Source: WRGA01 sp031553395
Lineage (GTDB): Bacteria; Bacteroidota; Bacteroidia; Bacteroidales; WRGA01
Direction of reading: 5' to 3'
DNA: 64,000 nt
Assembly (NCBI GenBank): GCA_031553395.1
Contig: JAVBLR010000020.1
Location: 1-64,000, forward strand
The number at the start of each line of letters is the position of its first letter. The first letter of the stretch is position 1. Below, one piece after another: positions 24,918-35,311 of this stretch. The position numbers were made by a program, and so were the translations under genes. The notes under the pieces are model-generated. The model made no database searches, had not been told where the DNA came from, and worked only from the letters and a program-made list of their open reading frames with translations.

Positions 24918-25292
24918 ATGGCAGATTTGAAAGCTTTTGCAGAACAATTAGTAAACTTAACGGTAAAAGAAGTAAACGAACTTGCTGAGATATTAAAAAG
25001 CGAATATGGTATCGAACCTGCAGCTGCTGCTGTAGCTGTAGCTGGTCCTGCAGCTGCAGGTGCCGCTGTTGCTGAAGAAAAAACATCTTTTGATGTTATA
25101 TTGAAGTCAGCAGGTGCTGGTAAGTTAGCTGTAGTAAAATTAGTTAAAGAACTTACAGGTCTTGGCTTGAAAGAAGCCAAAGATATCGTTGATGCTGCTC
25201 CATCTCCAGTAAAAGAAGGTGCTTCTAAAGATGAAGCTGAAGCTTTGAAAAAGGCTTTGGAAGAAGCAGGAGCAGAAGTTGAACTTAAATAG
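24918..25292 (+). CDS. rplL: 50S ribosomal protein bL12 (L7/L12)
   Basis: The flexible stalk protein that recruits translation GTPases. Its 124 residues comprise an N-terminal dimer domain, an Ala-rich hinge (residues about 36-53) and the C-terminal domain with VKELTGLGLKEAKDIVDAAP. A strong hairpin lies between it and rpoB. Confidence 0.98.
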   Translation: MADLKAFAEQLVNLTVKEVNELAEILKSEYGIEPAAAAVAVAGPAAAGAAVAEEKTSFDVILKSAGAGKLAVVKLVKELTGLGLKEAKDIVDAAPSPVKEGASKDEAEALKKALEEAGAEVELK

Positions 25293-25317
25293 AACTTGCT
25301 GTTTATCAGCTCTTACG

Positions 25318-25356
25318 GTTAAGACCCCTTTCTCGAAAGGGCTCTTAACCTTTTTA
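25318..25356 (+). terminator. Attenuator/terminator between rplL and rpoB
   Basis: GGTTAAGA at 25318-25325 pairs with TCTTAACC at 25344-25351, with an inner CCCTTT / AAAGGG stem and then TTTTT. Because rpoB follows without a visible promoter, partial termination here would set the ratio of stalk protein to polymerase, as in enterobacteria. Confidence 0.85.
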
Positions 25357-25403
25357 CGTATATATTTTCAATAAAGCCTCAATTTAACTAACATTAGTAA
25401 TAA

Positions 25404-28400
25404 ATGTCTTTAAGCACAGAAAACCAAAGGGTTAATTTTGCATCAATCAAGAATCCTCTTCCTTATCCGGATTTTTTGGAGGTGCAACTGAAGTCGTTTC
25501 AAGACTTCCTTCAACTAGATACTCCCCCGGAAAAACGAAAAAATGAAGGTTTATACAAAGTATTTGCCGAAAATTTTCCCATCGCTGATACCCGTAATAA
25601 CTTTGTTCTTGAATTCTTAGATTATTACATAGAACCTCCTCGTTATACTATTGAGGAATGTATAGAAAGGGGGGTTACTTATAGTGTGCCTTTAAAGGCA
25701 AAACTAAAATTATATTGTACTGATCCTGATCATGAAGACTTTGATACAGTAGTTCAGGATGTTTATTTGGGTCCAATCCCATATATGACTGTAAAAGGTA
25801 CATTTATTATCAATGGAGCCGAACGCGTTGTTGTATCTCAATTACATCGTTCACCTGGGGTATTCTTCGGACAGAGCATGCATGCCAATGGGACAAAATT
25901 GTATTCTGCCCGTATTATTCCTTTTAAAGGTTCTTGGATAGAATTTGCAACAGACATCAACAATGTGATGTATGCATATATCGATCGTAAAAAAAAATTA
26001 CCAGTAACTACTTTGTTGCGTGCTATTGGTTTTGAAAGTGATAAGGATATTCTCGAAATATTCGATCTTGCCGAAGAAATTAAAGTAAATAAAACAAGTT
26101 TGAAGAAGTCCTTGGGCAGGAAATTAGCTGCTCGTGTACTTAAAACTTGGACAGAAGATTTTGTGGATGAAGATACCGGCGAGGTTTCTTCTATCGAGCG
26201 GAATGAAGTCATTATCGAACGGGAAACTATTCTTGATAATGATCATGTAGAAAATATTTTGGATTCAGGGGTAGATACTATCCTTTTACATAAAGATGAA
26301 CAAAACGCTTCAGATTTTGCAATTATTTATAATACATTGCAAAAAGATACCAGTAACTCGGAAAAAGAAGCTGTTTATTATATTTACCGTCAACTTCGTA
26401 GTGCTGAGCCTGCTGATGAAACAAGTGCTCGTGAGGTTATCAATAATTTGTTCTTTTCTGAGAAAAGATATGACCTTGGTGAAGTTGGACGTTACAGGAT
26501 TAATAAAAAACTGAACCTTACAACCGATATGGGTGTAAAGGTTCTTACAAAAGAAGATATAATTGAAATCATCAAATATTTGATTGAATTATTGAATTCA
26601 AAGGCAGATGTTGATGATATCGACCACTTGAGTAACCGTCGTGTTCGTACGGTTGGTGAACAGCTGTACAATCAATTCGGAATCGGATTGGCGCGTATGG
26701 CAAGAACTATTCGTGAACGCATGAATGTTCGTGATAACGAGGTATTTACTCCAATTGATTTGATTAATGCCAAGACAATTTCGTCGGTTATTAATTCATT
26801 CTTTGGAACAAATGCTTTGTCTCAATTTATGGATCAAACCAATCCATTGGCTGAGATTACGCACAAACGTCGTATGTCAGCGTTAGGTCCCGGTGGATTA
26901 TCTCGTGAACGTGCTGGTTTTGAGGTGCGTGACGTTCACTATACTCACTATGGCCGTTTGTGCCCTATTGAAACGCCTGAAGGCCCAAACATCGGTTTGA
27001 TTTCTTCTTTGTGTGTTTACGCGAAAATCAATGATTTGGGATTCATCGAAACTCCTTATAGGAAGGTTGATGGTAGCCTTAAAAAAGTTGATTTAAGTTC
27101 TGATGGCATTATATATTTAACTGCTGAGGAAGAAGAAAGTAAGATTATTGCACAAGGGAATGCTCCGTTGAACGATGATGGTACTTTCATTCGTACGAGA
27201 GTAAAATCTCGTCAGGATGCAGATTATCCGCAAGTTACTCCGGAAGAAGTTGAATTGATGGATGTATCTCCAACTCAGATTGCATCAATTGCTGCTTCTT
27301 TGATTCCATTCCTTGAACATGATGATGCAAACCGTGCTTTGATGGGATCTAACATGATGCGTCAAGCTGTACCTTTGCTTCGTTGTGAATCTCCTGTTGT
27401 GGGAACTGGTTTGGAAGGACAAATTATCAGGGATTCGCGTACGCAGGTTACAGCTGCAAATGATGGAGTTATTGAATATGTAGATGCTAATACAATTCGT
27501 ATTCGATATGATAGAACAGAAGACGAAGAATTTGTAAGTTTTGAAGATTCAATTGAAGAATATATAATTCCTAAGTTCAGGAAAACAAATCAAAATACAA
27601 CAATTGACTTACGTCCGATTTGTAAAACAGGAGACCGAGTTGTTAAAGGTCAAATTTTGACAGAAGGTTATTCAACTCAAAAAGGCGAATTAGCAATTGG
27701 TAAAAACTTGAAAGTTGCATTTATGCCTTGGAAGGGATATAATTTTGAGGATGCAATTGTATTGAATGAAAGAGCTGTTAGGGAAGATATATTTACTTCG
27801 GTTCATGTTGACGAATATATTTTGGAAGTTCGCGAAACCAAACGTGGTATGGAAGAACTTACTCCTGATATTCCGAATGTAAGCGAAGAAGCTACCAAAG
27901 ATTTGGACGAAAGAGGAATTGTAAGAATTGGAGCTCATATTAAACCGGGTGATATACTTATCGGTAAGATTACGCCGAAAGGAGAATCAGATCCTTCACC
28001 CGAAGAAAAATTGCTTCGCGCTATTTTTGGAGATAAAGCCGGTGATGTGAAAGATGCTTCTTTGAAGGCAACTCCATCGTTATCAGGAGTTGTTATCGGA
28101 ACAAATCTTTTCTCGAAAGCTGCGAAAAAGAAAAAATCTCGTTTGAGCGAAAAAGCGTTATTGCCTAAGATTGATGAAGAATACGAAGGTAAAATGGCTG
28201 AATTGAAAAATCGTTTAATTGAAAAATTATTAGTTCTTACCAATGGAAAAACATCGCAAGGTGTAAAGGACTTTTTGGGAACAGAGTTAATACCGAAAGG
28301 TTCTAAGTTTTCGCAAAAAGCATTGAGCGATATTGATTATACAGCGATTCAGGTAAGTAAATGGACAAGCGATAATAGCAAAAACGATATGATTCGGGAT

Positions 28401-29222
28401 GTGCTCATGAATTATTTGAAAAAATATAAAGAGCTTGATGCCGAATTGAAACGGAAAAAATTTGATATTACCATTGGAGATGATTTGCCTGCCGGTATTA
28501 TGCAAATGGCGAAGGTGTATATCGCTAAAAAACGTAAAATTTGTGTAGGAGATAAAATGGCAGGACGTCACGGAAACAAAGGTATTGTTTCACGTATTGT
28601 GCGTGCTGAGGACATGCCTTTCTTGGAAGATGGAACTCCGGTTGATATTGTTTTGAATCCACTGGGTGTGCCTTCTCGTATGAACTTGGGACAGATTTTT
28701 GAAACTGTTCTTGGTTGGGCTGGACAAAAACTGGATGTGAAATTCTCAACTCCTATTTTTGATGGAGCTTCTTTGGATGATTTGAATACATGGACAGATA
28801 AGGCAGGTGTTCCTCAATATGGGAAAACTTACCTGTATGATGGTGGAACCGGTGAACGTTTCGACCAGCCGGCAACCGTTGGTATTATCTACATGTTGAA
28901 ATTAGGCCACATGGTGGAAGATAAAATGCATGCTCGTTCTATTGGTCCATATTCTTTGATTACGCAGCAACCATTGGGTGGTAAAGCTCAATTCGGAGGT
29001 CAACGTTTCGGAGAAATGGAGGTTTGGGCACTTGAGGCATTTGGTGCTGCATTTATTCTTCAGGAGATTCTTACTATTAAGTCGGATGATGTTGTCGGTC
29101 GTTCCAAGGCGTATGAGGCTATTGTGAAGGGCGAACCTATGCCACATCCGGGAATTCCTGAGGCTTTGAATGTTATCCTTCATGAATTGAGGGGACTTGG
29201 TTTAAGTCTTAACATGGAATAA
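25404..29222 (+). CDS. rpoB: DNA-directed RNA polymerase subunit beta
   Basis: One of the two large catalytic subunits, 1272 residues. The rifampicin region is recognisable in FFGTNALSQFMDQTNPLAEI and THKRRMSALGPGGLSRERAG. Also seen are MPWKGYNFEDAIVLNE, GDKMAGRHGNKG with the active-site basic residues, and the C-terminal QQPLGGKAQFGGQRFGEMEV. It is followed by a 112-nt gap with heptamer words and then rpoC. Confidence 0.99.
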   Translation: MSLSTENQRVNFASIKNPLPYPDFLEVQLKSFQDFLQLDTPPEKRKNEGLYKVFAENFPIADTRNNFVLEFLDYYIEPPRYTIEECIERGVTYSVPLKAKLKLYCTDPDHEDFDTVVQDVYLGPIPYMTVKGTFIINGAERVVVSQLHRSPGVFFGQSMHANGTKLYSARIIPFKGSWIEFATDINNVMYAYIDRKKKLPVTTLLRAIGFESDKDILEIFDLAEEIKVNKTSLKKSLGRKLAARVLKTWTEDFVDEDTGEVSSIERNEVIIERETILDNDHVENILDSGVDTILLHKDEQNASDFAIIYNTLQKDTSNSEKEAVYYIYRQLRSAEPADETSAREVINNLFFSEKRYDLGEVGRYRINKKLNLTTDMGVKVLTKEDIIEIIKYLIELLNSKADVDDIDHLSNRRVRTVGEQLYNQFGIGLARMARTIRERMNVRDNEVFTPIDLINAKTISSVINSFFGTNALSQFMDQTNPLAEITHKRRMSALGPGGLSRERAGFEVRDVHYTHYGRLCPIETPEGPNIGLISSLCVYAKINDLGFIETPYRKVDGSLKKVDLSSDGIIYLTAEEEESKIIAQGNAPLNDDGTFIRTRVKSRQDADYPQVTPEEVELMDVSPTQIASIAASLIPFLEHDDANRALMGSNMMRQAVPLLRCESPVVGTGLEGQIIRDSRTQVTAANDGVIEYVDANTIRIRYDRTEDEEFVSFEDSIEEYIIPKFRKTNQNTTIDLRPICKTGDRVVKGQILTEGYSTQKGELAIGKNLKVAFMPWKGYNFEDAIVLNERAVREDIFTSVHVDEYILEVRETKRGMEELTPDIPNVSEEATKDLDERGIVRIGAHIKPGDILIGKITPKGESDPSPEEKLLRAIFGDKAGDVKDASLKATPSLSGVVIGTNLFSKAAKKKKSRLSEKALLPKIDEEYEGKMAELKNRLIEKLLVLTNGKTSQGVKDFLGTELIPKGSKFSQKALSDIDYTAIQVSKWTSDNSKNDMIRDVLMNYLKKYKELDAELKRKKFDITIGDDLPAGIMQMAKVYIAKKRKICVGDKMAGRHGNKGIVSRIVRAEDMPFLEDGTPVDIVLNPLGVPSRMNLGQIFETVLGWAGQKLDVKFSTPIFDGASLDDLNTWTDKAGVPQYGKTYLYDGGTGERFDQPATVGIIYMLKLGHMVEDKMHARSIGPYSLITQQPLGGKAQFGGQRFGEMEVWALEAFGAAFILQEILTIKSDDVVGRSKAYEAIVKGEPMPHPGIPEALNVILHELRGLGLSLNME

Positions 29223-29230
29223 GAACATTT

Positions 29231-29321
29231 AGCAAATAGCAATTAGATTTATACAATTTAATTGCTATAGAATTCTGCCTAAGGCTATACAGGCGAAGCC
29301 AAATAACTAATAACAAAATTT
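29231..29321. repeat. Heptamer words in the rpoB-rpoC gap
   Basis: TAGCAAA and TAGCAAT lie head to tail at 29231-29244, and AAATAAC and TAATAAC at 29301-29314. TAGCAATTA at 29238-29246 pairs with TAATTGCTA at 29260-29268. The gap has no gene. Confidence 0.55.
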
Positions 29322-29334
29322 CTACATTTTATAT

Positions 29335-32300
29335 ATGGCTTTTAGAAAAGACAATAAAATAAAAAGTAATTTTTCTAAAATTACGATTGGACTTGCTTCT
29401 CCGGAAGAGGTTCTTGAAAATTCAAGTGGTGAAGTATTAAAGCCTGAAACCATAAACTACAGAACATATAAACCCGAACGGGATGGTTTGTTCTGTGAAC
29501 GTATTTTTGGTCCGGTAAAAGACTACGAATGCCATTGTGGAAAATACAAGCGTATCCGTTATAAAGGAATTGTTTGTGACCGTTGTGGCGTTGAAGTTAC
29601 GGAAAAGAAAGTACGTCGCGAACGTATGGGACACATCCAATTGGTTGTTCCTGTTGCTCATATTTGGTATTTCCGCTCTTTACCTAACAAAATCGGTTAT
29701 TTGTTGGGAATACCTTCTAAGAAATTGGATTCCATTATTTATTATGAACGTTATGTTGTTATTCAAGCTGGTATTAAAGGGGATGACGGCATTAACGAAT
29801 ATGATTTATTAACGGAAGAAGAATATTTGGATATTTTGGATTCTCTCCCAAAAGACAATCAATTGTTGGAAGATAATGACCCCAATAAGTTTATTGCTAA
29901 AATGGGAGCTGAGGCTGTTTATGATTTGTTGGCTCGTTTGGATTTGGATTCACTTTCATATGACTTACGCCACAGAGCAAATACAGATACTTCCCAACAA
30001 CGTAAAAATGAAGCATTGAAACGTCTTCAGGTTGTTGAATCTTTCCGTGCGTCTAAGAATCGTAATCGTCCCGAATGGATGATTGTGAAAATTGTGCCGG
30101 TAATTCCTCCTGAACTTCGTCCTTTGGTGCCATTGGATGGAGGTCGTTTTGCAACCTCAGATTTGAATGACTTATATCGCCGTGTAATTATTCGTAATAA
30201 TCGTTTAAAACGGTTGATTGAAATCAAAGCACCGGAAGTAATCTTACGTAATGAGAAACGTATGCTTCAGGAATCGGTTGATTCATTGTTTGATAATTCA
30301 CGTAAATCAAGTGCAGTAAAAACAGATGCCAATCGTCCGTTGAAATCATTATCGGATAGTTTGAAAGGAAAGCAAGGTCGTTTTCGTCAAAATTTGTTGG
30401 GAAAACGTGTTGACTACTCGGCTCGTTCGGTAATTGTTGTTGGTCCTGAATTAAAAATGCACGAATGTGGGTTGCCGAAAGATATGGCAGCCGAATTATA
30501 TAAACCGTTTATTATTCGTAAATTGATTGAACGCGGTATCGTTAAAACGGTAAAATCCGCGAAAAAGATCATTGATAGAAAAGATCCGGTTGTTTGGGAT
30601 ATTCTCGAACATGTGATGAAAGGGCATCCGGTATTATTGAACCGTGCTCCGACATTGCACCGTCTGGGTATTCAGGCTTTCCAACCAAAAATGATTGAAG
30701 GAAAAGCAATTCAATTGCATCCACTATCATGTACAGCATTCAACGCCGACTTTGATGGAGACCAAATGGCTGTTCACTTGCCTCTTGGTAATGAAGCTGT
30801 TTTGGAAGCTCAAATGTTGATGTTGGCTTCTCACAATATCTTGAACCCTGCGAATGGTGCACCGATTACAGTACCTTCTCAGGACATGGTTCTCGGATTA
30901 TATTATATTACAAAAATCCGTCCGGGAGCATTAGGTGAAGGGTTGACTTTCTATGGGGCAGAAGAAGCTATGATTGCCTATAATGAAGGCAAAGTAAGCA
31001 TTCATGCTTTAGTGAAGGTTATTGTGAAAGACCTTAATGAAAAGGGAGATATTGTGGATGTAATACGTGAAACTTCAGTTGGGCGTGTTATTGTAAACGA
31101 AATTGTGCCTTATGAAGTAGGGTACATTAATGAAGTCCTTTCTAAAAAATCGTTACGCGATATTATCGGAAACGTGATTAAAGTTTGCGGTGTAGCAAGG
31201 ACTGCTCAATTCTTGGATGAAATCAAGGATTTGGGTTATAAAATGGCATTTAAGGGTGGTTTGTCTTTCAATTTGGAAGATGTAATTATTCCTGAAGAAA
31301 AAGAAGCTTTGGTAAAAGAAGGTTATGACGAAGTTGAACAAATTATGGGTAACTATAATATGGGATTCATCACGAATAATGAGCGTTATAACCAGATTAT
31401 TGATACATGGACACATGTTAACTCCAAGTTGTCGAATATCTTGATGAAACAACTTTCTTCTGATGACCAAGGATTTAACTCTGTTTATATGATGTTGGAT
31501 TCTGGAGCTCGTGGTTCTAAGGAACAGATTCGTCAGTTATCCGGTATGCGTGGATTGATGGCAAAACCTCAAAAATCCGGTGCAGAAGGTGGACAAACAA
31601 TTGAAAATCCGATTTTGGCAAACTTTAAAGAAGGTTTGTCTGTGTTGGAATACTTTATTTCTACTCACGGTGCTCGTAAAGGGTTGGCGGATACTGCATT
31701 GAAAACTGCCGATGCGGGGTATTTGACTCGTCGTTTGGTTGACGTATCGCAAGATGTAATTATTACTGAGGAAGACTGCGGAACGTTGCGTGGATTAGTA
31801 TCTATTGAGTTGAAAAACAATGAAGAAGTAGTTGTTTCTTTGTATGAACGTATTTTGGGACGTGTATCTGTTCATGATATTCAACATCCGCTTACAGGCG
31901 AATTAATCGTTGCTTCGGGAGAAGAAATTACGGAAGAAATTGCAAAACAAATACAGGATTCACCGATTGAACGTGTTGAAATTCGTTCGGTATTGACTTG
32001 TGAATCGAAAAAAGGTGTTTGTGCAAAGTGCTACGGACGTAACTTGGCAACCGGAAAAATGGTTCAGAAAGGTGAAGCTGTAGGAGTTATTGCTGCTCAG
32101 TCTATTGGTGAACCCGGTACTCAGTTGACATTGCGTACATTCCACGTAGGGGGTATCGCTTCGAATATTGCAGCTGAATTTAATATAACTTCCCGTTACG
32201 ATGGTATTCTCGAAATAGATGAATTGCGTACAGTTGAAACGGCTGACGAAACAGGAAAAAAAGTCCAGGTTGTTGTCGGACGTTTGGCTGAAATGCGTGT

Positions 32301-33627
32301 GATAGACCCTAATACAAAGATTGTTCTTACTTCTCATAATATTCCTTATGGTTCTAAATTGTATTTTGAATCAGGAAATATGGTGAAAAGAGGTGATTTA
32401 ATTTGTGAATGGGACCCATTCAACGCGGTTATTATCTCGGAAGTTGCGGGTAAGGTTGAATTGGAAAGCGTCTTAGAGAACGTTACTTATAAAGTTGAAT
32501 CGGATGAACAAACCGGACTTCGTGAAAAGATTATTATTGAATCAAAAGATAGAGCAAAAATTCCGGCTATTCAGATTGTAGCTTCTAATGGCGGCTTATT
32601 AAAAGGTTACAACTTGCCGGTGGGTGCTCACTTGATGAAAGATGAAGGTGCTACTGTAAAAGTTGGGGATGTACTTGTGAAAATTCCTCGTGCGGTTGGT
32701 AAGGCCGGTGATATTACCGGAGGTTTGCCTCGTGTAACGGAGTTGTTCGAAGCACGTAATCCTTCTAATCCTGCGGTTGTTGCCGAAATTGATGGAGAGG
32801 TAACTTTTGGTAAAGTAAAACGAGGTAATCGTGAAATTACTGTTACTTCCAAAACTGGTGAAGTGAAAAAATATTTGGTACCACTTTCCAAGCAGATTCT
32901 TGTTCAGGAAAATGACTTTGTTCGTGCAGGTATTTCTCTTTCCGATGGAGCGACTTCTCCTTCTGATATTTTGGCGATTAAAGGTCCGACTGCCGTTCAG
33001 GAATATATTGTAAATGAGGTTCAGGATGTATACCGTCTGCAAGGTGTGAAAATTAATGACAAACATTTCGAGGTGATTGTTCGTCAGATGATGCGCAAAG
33101 TTGGTATTGTAGATCCGGGTGATACTCGTTTCTTGGAGCAACAGTTGATAGATAAAATTGAATTTATGGAAGAAAATGATCGCATTTGGGGTAAAAAAGT
33201 GGTTCTTGATTCTGGAGATTCTCAAACATTGAAACCGGGACAGATTGTTACTGCACGTAAACTTCGTGACGAAAACAGTGTGTTGAAGCGGAAAGATATG
33301 CGTTTGGTTGATGTGCGTGATGCTGTTCCTGCAACATCAAATCAGATTTTGCAAGGTATTACACGTGCAGCACTTCAAACAAGTAGCTTTATGTCGGCTG
33401 CATCGTTCCAGGAAACAACAAAAGTGTTGAATGAAGCTGCAATTAACGGAAAAGTAGACCGTTTGGAAGGTTTGAAGGAAAATGTTATTTGTGGACATTT
33501 GATTCCTGCAGGAACTGGCCAACGCGACTTTGACAAATTGATTGTAGGTGCAAAAGATGATTTCGATAAACTTTCGGCAGGTAAGAAAACAATTACTGAT
33601 TTGCCGGGTGATGATGACGATTTTTAA
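29335..33627 (+). CDS. rpoC: DNA-directed RNA polymerase subunit beta'
   Basis: The catalytic magnesium site is NADFDGDQMAVH. The N-terminal zinc site reads CHCGKYKRIRYKGIVCDRCG, the bridge helix lies around ARKGLADTALKTADAGYLT, and the second zinc site around CESKKGVCAKCYG. At 1430 residues it is the usual Bacteroidetes length. It ends in an Asp-rich tail (LPGDDDDF) and a strong terminator. Confidence 0.99.
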   Translation: MAFRKDNKIKSNFSKITIGLASPEEVLENSSGEVLKPETINYRTYKPERDGLFCERIFGPVKDYECHCGKYKRIRYKGIVCDRCGVEVTEKKVRRERMGHIQLVVPVAHIWYFRSLPNKIGYLLGIPSKKLDSIIYYERYVVIQAGIKGDDGINEYDLLTEEEYLDILDSLPKDNQLLEDNDPNKFIAKMGAEAVYDLLARLDLDSLSYDLRHRANTDTSQQRKNEALKRLQVVESFRASKNRNRPEWMIVKIVPVIPPELRPLVPLDGGRFATSDLNDLYRRVIIRNNRLKRLIEIKAPEVILRNEKRMLQESVDSLFDNSRKSSAVKTDANRPLKSLSDSLKGKQGRFRQNLLGKRVDYSARSVIVVGPELKMHECGLPKDMAAELYKPFIIRKLIERGIVKTVKSAKKIIDRKDPVVWDILEHVMKGHPVLLNRAPTLHRLGIQAFQPKMIEGKAIQLHPLSCTAFNADFDGDQMAVHLPLGNEAVLEAQMLMLASHNILNPANGAPITVPSQDMVLGLYYITKIRPGALGEGLTFYGAEEAMIAYNEGKVSIHALVKVIVKDLNEKGDIVDVIRETSVGRVIVNEIVPYEVGYINEVLSKKSLRDIIGNVIKVCGVARTAQFLDEIKDLGYKMAFKGGLSFNLEDVIIPEEKEALVKEGYDEVEQIMGNYNMGFITNNERYNQIIDTWTHVNSKLSNILMKQLSSDDQGFNSVYMMLDSGARGSKEQIRQLSGMRGLMAKPQKSGAEGGQTIENPILANFKEGLSVLEYFISTHGARKGLADTALKTADAGYLTRRLVDVSQDVIITEEDCGTLRGLVSIELKNNEEVVVSLYERILGRVSVHDIQHPLTGELIVASGEEITEEIAKQIQDSPIERVEIRSVLTCESKKGVCAKCYGRNLATGKMVQKGEAVGVIAAQSIGEPGTQLTLRTFHVGGIASNIAAEFNITSRYDGILEIDELRTVETADETGKKVQVVVGRLAEMRVIDPNTKIVLTSHNIPYGSKLYFESGNMVKRGDLICEWDPFNAVIISEVAGKVELESVLENVTYKVESDEQTGLREKIIIESKDRAKIPAIQIVASNGGLLKGYNLPVGAHLMKDEGATVKVGDVLVKIPRAVGKAGDITGGLPRVTELFEARNPSNPAVVAEIDGEVTFGKVKRGNREITVTSKTGEVKKYLVPLSKQILVQENDFVRAGISLSDGATSPSDILAIKGPTAVQEYIVNEVQDVYRLQGVKINDKHFEVIVRQMMRKVGIVDPGDTRFLEQQLIDKIEFMEENDRIWGKKVVLDSGDSQTLKPGQIVTARKLRDENSVLKRKDMRLVDVRDAVPATSNQILQGITRAALQTSSFMSAASFQETTKVLNEAAINGKVDRLEGLKENVICGHLIPAGTGQRDFDKLIVGAKDDFDKLSAGKKTITDLPGDDDDF

Positions 33628-33646
33628 AAATAAATAATCAGAGAAT

Positions 33647-33676
33647 AAAAAGCCGTGAGTATTTCGCGGCTTTTTT
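33647..33676 (+). terminator. Terminator of rpoC
   Basis: AAAAAGCCGTG at 33647-33657 pairs with CGCGGCTTTTT at 33665-33675 with one G-T pair, then T. It ends the ribosomal/RNA polymerase cluster. hemW starts 20 nt further on. Confidence 0.85.
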
Positions 33677-33696
33677 GTCTTTATACTATCCGTTAT

Positions 33697-34827
33697 ATGG
33701 CAGGCATTTATATTCATATTCCTTTTTGCAAAACAAAATGCATTTATTGTGATTTTTACTCAAAAACAAATACACTTTTGATTGATGATTACATAAAGGC
33801 AATCTGTCTTGAACTAAAAATGAGAAAGGAGTATTTGCAGAATGAACCTGTCGAAACAATTTATTTTGGAGGTGGAACACCTAGTTTGCTTTCAACTAAG
33901 CAGATACAAACTGTTTTGTCAGAAATAAAGCGGCAATTTATACTTGCCTCAAATCCTGAAATTACATTGGAATGTAATCCGGATGATTTAATATCAGAAT
34001 ATATTCAGAATATACATTCAACTTCAATTAATCGAATAAGTATTGGGATTCAGAGCTTTAATGATGATGAATTACATTTCTTAAATCGAAGGCATACAGT
34101 GAAACAAACTATTGAGGCTGTTCAAAAATGTAAGCAGGAAGGATTTGATAATATCAGTATTGATTTGATGTATGGATTACCCGGACAAACAATCGAAAGC
34201 TGGCAAAATACATTGAAGCAGGCAATTCAACTTAATATTCAGCATATTTCTTCCTATCATTTAATTTATGAAGAAAGTACGCCTATTTATAAAAATTTGG
34301 ATGATAGAACGATTATTCCTGTAAGTGAAGAAATGAGCGTCAGAATGTTTGAAGAACTAATTGAAACGCTTACAAATAAAGGGTTTATTCATTACGAAAT
34401 TTCTAATTTTGCAATGGAAGGATATTTTTCCAAGCATAATTCTTCTTATTGGAAGGATGTAAAATATTTAGGGGTTGGAGCTTCAGCGCATTCATATTCA
34501 GGGATAAGTCGCGATTACAATATTGTAAATACAGAAGAATACATTCAGTTGATTTTTGCGGGAGAATCTGTAACTGAAACAGAATCTATCAATAGAGATA
34601 CTGCTTATAATGATTATATCGTTACTTCTCTACGCACAATGTGGGGTATTTCATTAGTAGAAATAGAAAAGAAATTCGGCTTGAAGAAGAAAAAATATTG
34701 CCTTCAACAAGCCGAAAAATTTATATCAGAAAATCTTTTATTTTATCAAGATGAAATACTAACTCTTACTCGCAAGGGTATTTTTATTTCAGATGGAATT
34801 ATGGCTGACTTATTGTGGGTTGATTAA
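33697..34827 (+). CDS. hemW: Radical SAM heme chaperone HemW
   Basis: A radical SAM protein of the HemN family that lacks coproporphyrinogen oxidase activity and hands heme to acceptors. I start at ATG 33697, giving MAGIYIHIPFCKTKCIYCDF with the iron-sulfur CxxxCxxC at residues 11-18. A longer version would need a GTG inside the rpoC terminator. FGGGTPSLL, GIQSFNDDELHFLNRRH and GLPGQT are family motifs. The length of 376 is that of HemW; true HemN is near 450. Confidence 0.9.
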   Translation: MAGIYIHIPFCKTKCIYCDFYSKTNTLLIDDYIKAICLELKMRKEYLQNEPVETIYFGGGTPSLLSTKQIQTVLSEIKRQFILASNPEITLECNPDDLISEYIQNIHSTSINRISIGIQSFNDDELHFLNRRHTVKQTIEAVQKCKQEGFDNISIDLMYGLPGQTIESWQNTLKQAIQLNIQHISSYHLIYEESTPIYKNLDDRTIIPVSEEMSVRMFEELIETLTNKGFIHYEISNFAMEGYFSKHNSSYWKDVKYLGVGASAHSYSGISRDYNIVNTEEYIQLIFAGESVTETESINRDTAYNDYIVTSLRTMWGISLVEIEKKFGLKKKKYCLQQAEKFISENLLFYQDEILTLTRKGIFISDGIMADLLWVD

Positions 34828-34834
34828 TCAAATT

Positions 34835-35311
34835 TTAATATTCAACTTCTTCAATGCGAAATCCTACATCTTCAACTCCTAAAAGAACAAAATCTCTCAT
34901 TGCTTGACGAATATTTATCCGGTAATCTCCGGTATCTGGGAATATATAATTTCCTTTATACAACAATGATTGTTGGTACAAAGCATTATATCCGCTTCCA
35001 TTCCATTTTCCGAAATCATCAGCCAATAGGTATTGTATTGTATCTGTTGATAATATAGTGTCTTTGTAAATGGTTGAAACAAAGAAATATATATTCTGAT
35101 AGGGATAATCGTTATTATGTCTTAGTTCAATGTTTAAGTTATATGCTTTTTGATCTGAAATGTGAGGTTGGAAATTCAATACATAATCTTTACTCCATCC
35201 TTCTTTGGGAATATGTGCATATTGAAAATATATATTTGCATCTCTGCTGCAAGACAATAATCCTATCAAGGGAAAAAGTAAGAGGATAAATGATCTACCC
35301 TTGAGTTTCAT
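34835..35311 (-). CDS. gldH: Gliding-motility lipoprotein GldH homologue
   Basis: A lipoprotein of the GldH family. In Flavobacterium GldH is needed for gliding; in non-gliding Bacteroidales homologues persist with unclear roles near type IX secretion. I start at ATG 35311: MKLKGRSFILLLFPLIGLLSC gives a lipobox with Cys21. Later motifs are IYFQYAHIPKEGWSKD and FPDTGDYRINIRQAMRD. The length is 158 residues. The start lies 17 nt inside the end of the upstream ricT-like gene, so the pair is translationally linked. This neighbour arrangement is common in the phylum. Confidence 0.85.
   Translation of the reverse strand: MKLKGRSFILLLFPLIGLLSCSRDANIYFQYAHIPKEGWSKDYVLNFQPHISDQKAYNLNIELRHNNDYPYQNIYFFVSTIYKDTILSTDTIQYLLADDFGKWNGSGYNALYQQSLLYKGNYIFPDTGDYRINIRQAMRDFVLLGVEDVGFRIEEVEY

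Noticed and set aside
32599..33225. Minus-strand frame of 208 codons inside rpoC
   Set aside because: It is antisense to a fully conserved part of rpoC; composition (many Asn, Phe, Ser, Arg) is that of a mirror frame and no start signal is present.
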